Shown: positions 22,711 through 31,708 of the stretch, piece by piece
How positions within the stretch are numbered: position 1 is the stretch's first letter
How the letters are laid out: every line of letters begins with the position of its first letter
From: Brachionus plicatilis
Lineage: Eukaryota; Rotifera; Eurotatoria; Ploima; Brachionidae
Length of the DNA stretch: 64,000 bases
Reading direction: 5' to 3'
NCBI GenBank assembly: GCA_010279815.1
Contig: QEOQ01000180.1
Location: 791,770-855,769 of the forward strand
The notes under the pieces: generated by a model
The model's database searches: none
Seen by the model: the letters and a program-made list of their open reading frames with translations, nothing else
What the model was told of the DNA's origin: nothing
Translations under genes and position numbers: made by a program

Positions 22711-23831
22711 ATGAGTGTATCGATAGAAGATAAGGAAGTGGTCGATTTGACTAATGAAGAGAAAAAAAGTAAATTAGAACAACAAATTATTTATTATTCA
22801 TATGCAGATCAAGTTGACTTGACTATTTACCCGGATGATACCGAATCTATAGATCTTAGCATGACACGTTTGAAGCAAATTAATGATTTTTCCAAATTTA
22901 AAAATCTAAAATCAATTTGTTTTCGTGGTAATTTGCTCAAGTCATTTCTAGATGCAAATTTAGACGTGAACAAAGGCCTAAACATCATAAAAGAGCTCGA
23001 TTTCTATGATAATCAAATTGAGAAGATAGAAAATTTGCAGCAATTCAAAACACTGGAACTGCTTGATTTATCTTTTAATCGATTTTCAAAAATTGAAAAC
23101 CTTAATGAACTTGTTGAACTTAAAAAGTTATTTTTGGTTCATAATCAATTTGGTAGAATTGAAAATTTGGAATGCTTGACAAAATTAGAACTGCTCGAAC
23201 TTGGCGATAACCAATTAAGAGTACTAGAAAATTTATCCACTCTTAAAAATCTAACTCAATTGTAATTTAGTTAATTTAATTTAAAAAAAAAATGAAAAAT
23301 TAATCAATTATCTAAAGGTACTTGGGTAAAAATAAAATCCGTAAGATCGAAAATTTAGATCTGCCAAATTTGAAAATTTTAAGTCTTCAATCGAATAGAA
23401 TTACAAAAATTGAAAATCTCGACTCATTGACAAATTTGGAGGAGCTGTATCTGAGTGAGAATGGCTTGACAAAAATGGAAGGTTTGAACAATCTATTTAA
23501 TCTGAAAGTGCTTGATTTGTCTCTGAACATGATCGAGAATATTGAGAATGTTGAAGGACTGAGAGAATTACAAGAACTTTGGTTTAATGGAAACAATTTA
23601 TCAAAATGGACAGATATTGAGAATTTGTGTTCATTGTCAAAGCTGAAATGTCTCTATTTGGAGCATAATCCAATTTTTTATATCAATAATGCTAAGCCGA
23701 CATCGATCGGAACATTGAATGACAATCAAAAGTTTAATCCTGATTATAGAAGAAAAATAATATTTACACTGCCAAATTTGGAACAATTAGATGCAACTTT
23801 GATATCTAAACCAAGTATTGCTCATGCTTAA
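22711..23831 (+). CDS. PPP1R7: Protein phosphatase 1 regulatory subunit 7 (sds22)
   Basis: Two exons, 22711-23261 and 23318-23831, with a 56-bp intron in the middle of a repeat (LTQL-YLGKNKIRKIENL), give 354 residues (human 360). After a short charged N terminus, about eleven SDS22-type leucine-rich repeats of 22 residues run in register (pattern LxxLxLxxNxIxKIENL), closed by a C-terminal cap with NPIFYINN and LEQLDATLIS. Sds22 binds the PP1 catalytic subunit through the concave LRR face and directs or holds it, with roles in mitosis and PP1 maturation. The ATG is 1 nt after AAATTTCAG, an acceptor-like site, and FPPS ends 135 bp upstream on the same strand. Confidence 0.94.
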
Positions 23832-23931
23832 TTAATAATTAATGGACGAATTTTAATTTTGTTTATTTATTTTTAAAATTTCGAATTGAAATAAAATTAT
23901 TCTATTTTGTATTTAATTTGTTATTTTTGGC

Positions 23932-24171
23932 CTATGAGTTTTGCTTGTGACGTCTTCCTGAAAACCTTCGTCTTCCGTTCGATTTTCTACCCCTGCTTCC
24001 GCCACGTCCTCTGGATTTTCGTTGAGTGGTCGTTGGAGGCTGTGTTGTGGTCGATTCAGAAGAACTTTCAGGACTTGTAGTACCAAGTTCACTTTCACCA
24101 CTTTCAGCACTCGAAGCCAATACAAGACTTATTACTTGAACAAGCACAAATATTTTAATTAGCTTTGTCAT
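23932..24171 (-). CDS. Small secreted protein with Ser/Thr-rich and Arg/Gly-rich halves
   Basis: A single exon of 79 residues. Residues 1-20 (MTKLIKIFVLVQVISLVLAS) form a signal peptide. The mature part has an acidic Ser/Thr-rich half (GESELGTTSPESSSES, then TTTQPPTTTQ), likely O-glycosylated, followed by a strongly basic half (RGRGGSRGRKSNGRRRFSGR). There are no cysteines. I do not recognise a family; it could be a matrix, mucus or cationic peptide precursor. Codon composition is richer in G+C than the flanks, which supports coding. It is tail-to-tail with sds22, only 100 bp apart. Confidence 0.6.
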   Translation of the reverse strand: MTKLIKIFVLVQVISLVLASSAESGESELGTTSPESSSESTTTQPPTTTQRKSRGRGGSRGRKSNGRRRFSGRRHKQNS

Positions 24172-25180
24172 TTTAAACTTTTTTCTTCTTAAATTTTGAA
24201 TTTGATTTAAGTTTCAATTAAAATCATTCGATTTTTATACATTTTTTTTAAATTTAATTATGTATGTTCAAATTCAATTAAGAAATAATTAAAGAAATTT
24301 GATTTTTAAATTTTATTAGTGGCCATTTCGAGCAATTTTGATTAGAAATTTTTATTTTTAAATTGATTAAAAATTTTGAAATTAAAAACAATTATATTTA
24401 ATTTTTTTCTTTTACTCAATTTTTGCACTAGTTGTTTTAATCTAAAAAATAAAATCAACTTTTTAATAATTTAAAATCGTACTCATTAAATCGTGATGAG
24501 AAACATAAAAAAATTTTATTATTTTAAAATATTTAAAAATTAGCAAAAACTGGGAAATTTAGATGCATTTGAAAATATATTTTCCTTTTTCGAATATTTC
24601 AAGAATGAGCTTTTTTTAATTGAAAATACATTTTTATGGTATTGCATGAAGTTAAACCCAAAATTGATTTTAAGTGCATGCATCCCGTACCATCTCTTCC
24701 ATGTTAACCCAACCCTATTGATTAACCCGTGCCTTTATCCGGTCTCTTTGGTTTTAAGCGCGGCTTTTATTGCTAAGAATTAAAAAATAAAGTTGCGCTG
24801 TAATATTAAATTTGAATTTTTATGCGGCATTTATTATAAAGGACCATGATAAATCTAAACTTAGGATTTTGGTTTAGACGTTGGGACTAAAATTGGAAAA
24901 AATAGAAAAAATTAAAATTATTAATTTAAATTATTTTTTTTTATAAAAATTATGAAAAATGAGCGCAGCTTTAAAAGTTAGAAATTTTCAAAAAAAATGT
25001 AATGCAAGCAGAGTTGTTCCTCAAGTCTTAGGGATTTTATAGCAAAAAAAACGAAAAACAATGTTTTTTTTGGTCCTTTTAAAATCTAATGTAAATTGGG
25101 TAAAATAGCGTAAAATTACCGGAATTTTCGCATTTTTCGTTAATAAAAGTAATTTTAAAAAACCATCATAACCTTATTTA

Positions 25181-25372
25181 CAGTACAAATTAAAACTAAC
25201 TTGTACGCATTCTGTTCTTTGACTCTTCTTCGTCCTTTCCTCGGCTCTTCCTAAACTTTTCCTTTTCTACTTTTCCTTTAGTAAGAGTTGAAAAAAAGAA
25301 AGAATAGAGGAAAGAAATAGTTGGAAAAGAGTTGAGGAAAGGAAATGTACAAGTAAGTTTTAAATTGTACTG
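25181..25372. repeat. Foldback repeat, AACTAACTTGTAC family, copy 2
   Basis: The left end CAGTACAAATTAAAACTAAC-TTGTAC and the right end GTACAAGTAAGTTTTAAATT-GTACTG are inverse copies. The interior is pyrimidine-rich on the left (TCTTCTTCGTCCTTTCCTC) and purine-rich on the right (GAGGAAAGGAAA). Its arms match copy 1 at 96-236. The ORF that crosses it on the minus strand is a by-product. Confidence 0.65.
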
Positions 25373-26087
25373 TACTTTTTTAACGTAATTTTTCGTGAAT
25401 AAACGATAATTTACGTACATTTACGTAAAATAAACATGTCGTAGCACTACTGTATATCTGTTTTATATTAATTAATTTATATCATATAAATAAATTTATG
25501 ATAAATTTATTTTTATTTAAAAATATTCTATGTATTTATTAGTAAAATTAAGAGTTAAATAAATGCTTCTTAATTTAATAATTTAAAACATATGTATTTA
25601 ACGATTCTAATAGTTTAAGATAGACTAATAGCATCAACTGTAATTAAATTTAAAAATTGTTTAATTTAAATTAATTTCTTATTTGTTCTGTTTTTTCTTA
25701 ATCTCGAAAAACATTTTTTTGAAAAGTGTTTTTTTATTTTAAATTGAATTAAAAGAAAAAATTTTTTTTCTATTTTCCAGTTTTTATTTAGTATGCCGAA
25801 ATCTTTAATGTAAGCATTTCGATTAGAGGAGTTAAGAATAAGTCTCTCAAAGTTATAATGATTTGTGTCTGTTCTTGGTTTATTCAAATTTAATGGAATG
25901 GTAAAATTGATGATATGAAGTTGAAAAATTAAGGTGAAAACGCAAGCAATTACTTAAACAAAGGCTTTTTTTATTCTTTTTCAAATTTATAATTTTTGTA
26001 TTAACAAAGAATACAATAATTTAAAAAATAACCCTATAATTTTACTGTCACAAAAAATATTACTTATCAGCAAAAAATCTTTAGAGG

Positions 26088-26460
26088 GATATTTTAGCTG
26101 AATTTCTCTTAAAGTTTGGAATTAAAGAATATGGCTGTGTCTATAGGCTGCATCAGGATAATGATCCGAAACAAAAATTAAACATTTGTGCCTAATTTTT
26201 GAAAAATAATGACATTAACTGGGTTTAATAGAAAACAATTCTAAGCTGTTTAATTTATTATATTTAAATAGGGAAAATCTCCTCCAAAGTCACTAGATTT
26301 GAATTCTATCGAAATGATTTGGAATGAAAAGAAAGAATTTGTGAGAAAGAGAAATATTCAAAATGATGAGGAAGCAGTTAAGGAAATTTTAGAGTTTCAA
26401 AGAAAACTTACTCCAGCTAAATGCCAAGCATACATTAATCATTTAAAAAGGTTTTTTTTT
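26088..26460 (+). pseudogene. Tc1/mariner transposase remnant
   Basis: The reading DILAEFLLKFGIKEYGCVYR-LHQDNDPKQ contains the QQDNDPKH-type motif around the second catalytic aspartate. After one in-frame stop (26176-26178) and a roughly 55-bp non-coding insert, the reading continues KSPPKSLDLNSIEMIWNEKK, matching the SPDLNPIE(N/H)xW motif, then ends TPAKCQAYINHLKR. The N-terminal part is missing. It is a decayed copy. The insert happens to have GT...AG ends, but the stop codon argues against a working gene. Confidence 0.7.
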
Positions 26461-26766
26461 TAAAAAGATAATAAGAATAAAGTAATAATAATAAAGGTAA
26501 TAAAAATCGTGATAAAAAAATGGAGATTGGTCAAACTGCTAGGTCAAACAATGTCTTTGAAAAGCATTTTTTCATTAAATAAAATTAATTTACAAAATTT
26601 TACCATTTTTTACAAAAAAAAAAGTCAAAATTTACGTAAATTTATGAAAATTTTCGCTAATTTTCTTTTTGTCAAAAAAAGCAATAGAATCTCTGAAATT
26701 TTTTTTTATGAGTGAAAATTTACCAAAATTTACAAAAATTCGGACATTTGTTGGCCAAAGTAAAAT

Positions 26767-26815
26767 AAGGTAAATTTACGTAAAATATCGAAAAATTTCG
26801 TAAATTTACCTTATT
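26767..26815. repeat. Short perfect palindrome in TTTACGTAAA-rich repeat
   Basis: AAGGTAAATTTACG and its inverse CGTAAATTTACCTT flank a short centre. This sits near the right end of a repeat whose end sequence (TGTCGTGTCAGTACTGTATA) resembles TGTCGTAGCACTACTGTATA at 25432-25460, suggesting two copies of one non-autonomous family. Confidence 0.45.
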
Positions 26816-27280
26816 TACGTAATTTTACGTAAATTCCATTTGTCGTGTCAGTACTGTATATCTATTAAGTTAAAAACTAGGCAGTCAATTTCCTTAAAGT
26901 GTGCTTTTAAAATTTATTACCGATAAAATTCGAATAATTATTACATTTAAGGTTTTATTAAGAAAAAAAAAGAACAAATTCAAATATTCAGAAAGTAAAT
27001 TGTTTTTAACATTTAAAAATAATTAATAATTTAAACATTTTTTTTTTATTAAGTGACTTATTACTGTTGCCAAAAAATATTTTAAATTAATTTAGACTAG
27101 ATTGGCTAAAATAAAAAAAAATTGATAAATATTTAAAATAGATTAAAAAGGAATTTTTTATTTTTTTGAAAAAAAAACATCAAATTTTCATTTATATAGA
27201 ATTAATGAATTTTGATTGTATCGACATGGATATTCTACTGAACAAATAACCAAACTATAGCGCAAAGAAAAAAGAAAGAC

Positions 27281-27531
27281 GGCATTGTGAAATTTCATAC
27301 AAAACTTCCAATACAAAAAGGAAAAAATTTTTATAACTTTTGGCATTATTGTCAAAAACTTGTTCTGCAAATGAAACAAAGTGAAACAGCTTCACCTAAT
27401 GCGCTAGTAGGCAAAAAAAATTGCTTCACTTTGTTTCATCTGCAAAACCAGTATTTGAAAAATACAACAAAAGTTATATGTACAATTTTTTCCTTTTGTA
27501 TTGGAAATTTTATATGAAATTTCACAATGCC
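27281..27531. repeat. Palindromic foldback element (251 bp)
   Basis: The ends GGCATTGTGAAATTTCATA and TATGAAATTTCACAATGCC are exact inverse copies. Pairing continues inward through TTCCAATACAAAAAGGAAAA and through GAAACAAAGTGAA, leaving a loop of about 40 nt. No coding capacity. A diverged relative starts at 13221. Confidence 0.7.
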
Positions 27532-28250
27532 AAGCACGACCTTGTATTGAATTAAAAACTTCAAATTCTGTTAAATAAAAAGAGAAAGCTATTTTAGAGT
27601 CTGAGTCTTCTTCAGATGAGCCAAACCTCGTATCATAAAACAAATCCATCATTCAAAATGATCAGATAAGTAATAAGTGTTAGACGAAAAAAAAAAAGAT
27701 AACTTGATTTTCCTTAATTAAATTCTAAATATTTTTTTTTGATTTAATTAAATTTGACTTTTTTTCTTAAAAATAATCTGTTATTTCATTTTCATTTTTT
27801 AGGCGATTTCTCAATTTCAACCAGATTTGAATAAAAAATTTCTATAAAAGGTTATTATTTGTATTTTTTTCCATAAATATGATTAATTTTTTTACTTTAA
27901 TACTTAATTGTCTCCCAATAAAAAAATTTACTTTCAAATGTGTCAAAATGTGTGTTTAAAAATTTTGTGGAAAAGAAACCAAAGTAGGGTTAAATTTGCA
28001 ATTATTTCTTCCTTTGTATCTTAAAACTTTCATAATTTATTGATTGAAAAACTAAATAAAATAAACCAAAAAAAGACAAAAATCAGTTTTAATGCTTGAT
28101 TTTCAAAAAATATATACGTGGTAGATTCATAATTTAAATATTTTTTAAAGGTCTATACACATTAATTTTATTTTGCAATCTAAACTTAAAAAGAAATAAC
28201 ATTTTCAAATTTTATAAATAATAATAGAACTTATCTTGATCAGGCACAAT

Positions 28251-29971
28251 ATGAGACCAAGTCTATTTGCCATTTTCAGCTTGATAATTCTAGTCCAATT
28301 AAGCACCTGTCAAGTTGATAGCGTAATTTTCTGAATAAAATTTATAGAAAAAATTCCATCAAATCTTATTTTCAGAATGCATTGAGTGAAAAAATTGAAC
28401 AACTGACTGAATGGAGCTTAAAAAAACCCGTCATTCGTTTAAATTTTGAAAAATTTAAGCACTTTGTAAAGTCAGCACCTAGAAACTATTCGATTGTTGT
28501 CATGCTCACTGCGCTAGCACCTCATCGTGAGTGCCAAATTTGCAGGTAGCTTTTAAAATATCTGGGTATTCAAAAATAATTTTTTTTTTTATAATCAGAC
28601 CAGCTAATGATGAATTTCAAATTGTTGCCCAATCTTGGAGATACTCACCTCAATTTTCGAATAAGCTTTTTTTTGCCATGGTCGACTTTGACGATGCACC
28701 AGATATATTTAAAATGGTAAACTAAAAGTTTACTTTATTTAAATATTTTAATTTAAAAATAAAAGCTAAATACTGCTTCAGCCCCTCAGTTTATAATGTT
28801 CGGGCGCAAACAAGGCAAGCCAAAGACAGCAGATCATTTCGATATTTCTAGGTTTATAATTAAATTCAAAATTTTGTTTAAATTTTTAAATTTTTATTTT
28901 CAGAGTTGGATTTTCCGCGGAACAAATCGCAAAATGGATCAATGATAGAACTGACATAAACATAAGAATATTCCGTCCTCCAAACTACTCTGGCCTGCTT
29001 TTAGTAGTTTTATTGGTGTCCATGATCGCCAGTCTTTTATACGTGAAGCGTAACAATTTGGAATTTTTATACAACAAAACCACGTGGTCAATGATTGTCA
29101 TTGTAATTTCTGGCAAATGATTTTGATCAAAAATACATTTTTTTTCTAGAGCGCCATTTTGATTTTTATTTCTGGTCAAATGTGGAATCAAATTCGAGGC
29201 CCACCAATGGTGTACCGAAATCCAAAGACTGGCCAAGTCGTAAGAAATTTTTTTAGCTCAAAATAATTTTAGAATTTTTTTTTGCCAATTGGTGAACGCA
29301 TGATATAGGTGTATATGTCGGATGATAATGATTTTCAATTAGTTGCTGAAACTCTTATCGTCTTATTTATCTATATCCTTTTGTACACGGGTTTTACCAA
29401 GATTTAAATAAAATATAAACTTTAAGGGCTTTTTTGCCGGTGGTCACGGATATCAATTCATAGCCGAGACATATATTGTCTTTGCAATCTATATCCTTTT
29501 TAAGCTTAAATATTTTCAATTTTAAAAATTCCATATATTTCCTTAACTCCTATTTACATGGTGCGATTGTCACTGGTATGATACTCCTAAATGAAGCTCC
29601 GAAGTATTTAAATGATGCAAACACAAAAAAAGGTAATTGATTAAACTAAAAATATAGATTTTATAATCATCTGTGAAGCATTTCATGATTTAATGTTTTT
29701 AAATTTAAGCTAAAAATGATAATTTGAAAATTTCGACAGGTATTAAGTGATTCAGAAATGAATCCAATAAGTAAAACAAAAAATTGTCTATAAGCATTGT
29801 GTTGATTTTATTTCTGATACCTCTTCTTTTAAATAAGAAATTATTATTTAAAATTTTTTATTTTTAGCCTTGGTCATTGGTGGAACAGGCATGGTGGTTT
29901 TCTTTTTCAGCATGATTTTGTCAATTTTTAGATCAAAATATCAAGGATATCCGTACAGCTTGTTTTTTTAA
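28251..29971 (+). CDS. MAGT1: Oligosaccharyltransferase subunit OST3/OST6-type (MAGT1/TUSC3)
   Basis: Constant exons are 28251-28322, 28376-28545, 28599-28716, 28766-28851, 28904-29102, 29150-29239, then one of two alternative exons (29309-29372 or 29427-29490), then 29558-29632 and 29868-29971. Either choice gives 325 residues in frame. There is a signal peptide (residues 1-20), a thioredoxin-like lumenal domain with redox motif CQIC (C77-C80), then four membrane segments, with [11 protein letters not shown] between the first two and [13 protein letters not shown] at the C terminus. This subunit sits in the ER oligosaccharyltransferase and forms transient disulfides with substrates to help N-glycosylation; it is also linked to magnesium transport. 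The intron before 29558 is AT-AC, U12-type. GTs and AGs of the other introns are canonical. Confidence 0.94.
29309..29372 (+). other. Alternative exon A of the OST3/MAGT1 gene
   Basis: This 64-nt exon follows GATATAG and encodes [20 protein letters not shown] plus I and the first base of a tyrosine codon. It is immediately followed by ATATCCTTTT, a consensus U12 AT-AC 5' splice site. It is equal in length and phase to exon B and aligns with it at the (Q)x(V/I)AET-IV core. It carries an acidic SDDND loop where exon B has GGHGY. Confidence 0.8.
29427..29490 (+). other. Alternative exon B of the OST3/MAGT1 gene
   Basis: This 64-nt exon follows ACTTTAAG and encodes [20 protein letters not shown] plus I and the first base of a tyrosine codon. 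It is followed by ATATCCTTTT, the same U12-type 5' splice site as exon A. Its [12 protein letters not shown] is closer to the vertebrate sequence HGSSQAQFVAETHIV, so it may be the ancestral form. Confidence 0.82.
29538..29557 (+). promoter_or_regulatory. U12 branch point and AC 3' splice site
   Basis: TTTCCTTAAC at 29538-29547 matches the U12 branch-point consensus TTCCTTAAC exactly, with the branch A at 29546. The intron ends TATTTAC at 29557, 11 nt further, inside the usual U12 range. There is no usable AG before the downstream exon, so a U2 intron is not an option. Confidence 0.85.
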
Positions 29972-30398
29972 AGCTTTTGGTATTACTTAACTTGGAGCAA
30001 AGATAGCAATTAGAAGATTTTCAAGAATAATCATTTTTTTTGGTGTTTAAAATTCGATAAAAATCAACTAATTTAAAAAAAATTCTTCAATAAATTATTA
30101 AACTAAATTTTTTTTTTATTTACAATTTAAAAAAATTACGAAAATTCAAAATTAGCTACCATAAAAGAAAATTTTTTGCATTTAAGAATTTCAACATTAA
30201 ATCGGCTTAAATTGAATTTAATCAAAATTGAAGATATGTGGCATATTCTTTTTCTTTTCTATTATTAAATCGTAGTATATTAATATGCGATTTTAATTTT
30301 GAAACAATAGTAGATTTAAATTTTTTTCCTAATCATTTAAAAATTTCAAATCTTAATTTAAATTTTTGAGTTCTAAATTTGGCCTTTTTGCTGTGAGA

Positions 30399-31085
30399 AT
30401 GAGCGAAAAAGAGGGATCCTTAAAATTGGTAAGACATTAATTTCTTTTTTAAAATAACCTCCTAACATTTATTGTTATAAATTGAAATAAATATCAATTT
30501 CTTGATCGTGTCAAATGAGAATTTTGAAAGTAATTATCAAAACTTGAATTAAATTTTTATTCATAAATAAAGATGATATTTTCAAAAATATTGAAAAAAA
30601 ATATTCAAATTTTTTTTGTTCATTTAATTAACTTATAAGTTTATTAGCATAAAAGTTTGATCAATTTGTTAAAATTTTTATCAGTTTCAAAATTTTTCAG
30701 ATCTTTCAAACTTGAGATAACTCGTAAAGAAAATTAATATTTTTCTTTTTTTTTAAGAATTTGAAAAATTAACAGTTGAAATTGAAAAAATAAAAACAAC
30801 AATCCAATGCGAGAAGTATGCTTCAGGTAATTTTTTCTAAATAATTAAAAGATTTGATTTAAAAACTTTAATTTAGATCGAGATTTTTTACAAGTCCAAG
30901 AAATCATTAATGATGTAAAAAACAGACTGACATCAGTCGAACAAAAGTTATCAAAAATAAGTAAGATATTTAATAAAATAATTTCATTAAAAGTTGATTT
31001 TTTTTATTTTTTCTGATTACTAATAAAAATAAATATTTGTACTTAATCACATTTTATTTTATTTTTTAATATATTTTTAGTTTAA
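30399..31085 (+). CDS. Small coiled-coil protein gene, incompletely resolved
   Basis: Two internal exons are clear: 30758-30826 (FEKLTVEIEKIKTTIQCEKY) and 30877-30960 (DRDFLQVQEIINDVKNRLTS, then VEQKLSKI), joined in phase through a short GT-AG intron. Together they give a heptad-patterned coiled coil. A likely first exon is 30399-30428 (MSEKEGSLKL), but its phase does not match the next exon, so a small exon or another start is missing. The last exon may be a few bases at 31081-31085 ending in TAA. Size and coiled coil resemble BLOC-1/BORC or similar small complex subunits, but no family was recognised. Confidence 0.45.
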
Positions 31086-31708
31086 ATTATTTTTCTAACT
31101 AATTAGTTGATTAGTTTCAAAAACTATCAAGAAATTAATGAATTGATTTAATTTTTTTATTTTGAATAATTTTTGTTCAATGGTTAAATTCAAATTAAGA
31201 AAAAAATTTCTTTATAAAAATTTGACTGGATCGCCACGAATAGGAGCCTGGTACATTTCAAATGGAGTAAAATTTTTTCAACCATTTATCAGATTTTGAT
31301 GGTAAGTATATGGGCAACGATCATTTCCAAGAAAAAACTATGATTTTTTATTGTTGAAAATTTATTTAATTTAAAAATAAATTAATTATGAAAATTTATT
31401 ATATTTTTTATTTTGTATTTTGAGTTAATGAGAAATAGACTTATAATACCGAAATTATGTTTTTCATGGAATGTTAATATATTGATTAAACATTTGCTTT
31501 GAAATATCCCATCATTTTAATATAAATTTTTGGTTGCGCTGAAGTTAAGATATCATAATTTTACTATGACACATTGAAATTTTATTCAAGCATATTTTAA
31601 TTGTTATTTTAATTCTTGAAAATCTAAAAAATTATGGCCTAAATGTCAGTTTTAATTTGCTTTATTCCTTCACCACTTATTTTAAAAATTTTTTAGAAAA
31701 TTCAAAAA

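Larger units (their letters stand above)
24172..28250. other. Repeat-rich intergenic region
   Basis: About 4 kb with no intact gene. It holds a foldback repeat (25181-25372), sequences rich in TTTACGTAAA with matching ends near 25432 and 26840, a Tc1/mariner transposase remnant (26088-26460) and a palindromic element (27281-27531). The minus strand at about 27590-27652 encodes MDLFYDTRFGSSEEDSDSK, which looks like the acidic N terminus of a transposon protein but leads nowhere. A patch around 24640-24790 is richer in G+C but was not recognised. Confidence 0.5.

Noticed and set aside
25196..25420. Minus-strand frame with lysine-rich C terminus
   Set aside because: Lies across a foldback repeat; the charged sequence reflects its purine-rich arm.
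26220..26275. GT...AG insert in the mariner fragment read as an intron, implying a domesticated gene
   Set aside because: An in-frame stop lies upstream of it and the N-terminal half of the transposase is absent, so decay explains it better.
29373..29557. Ordinary GT-AG intron after OST3 exon A or B
   Set aside because: The only AG between exon B and the next exon (about 29502) leads into a stop, while the AT-AC boundaries keep the frame and restore conserved I-Y-G-A sequence.
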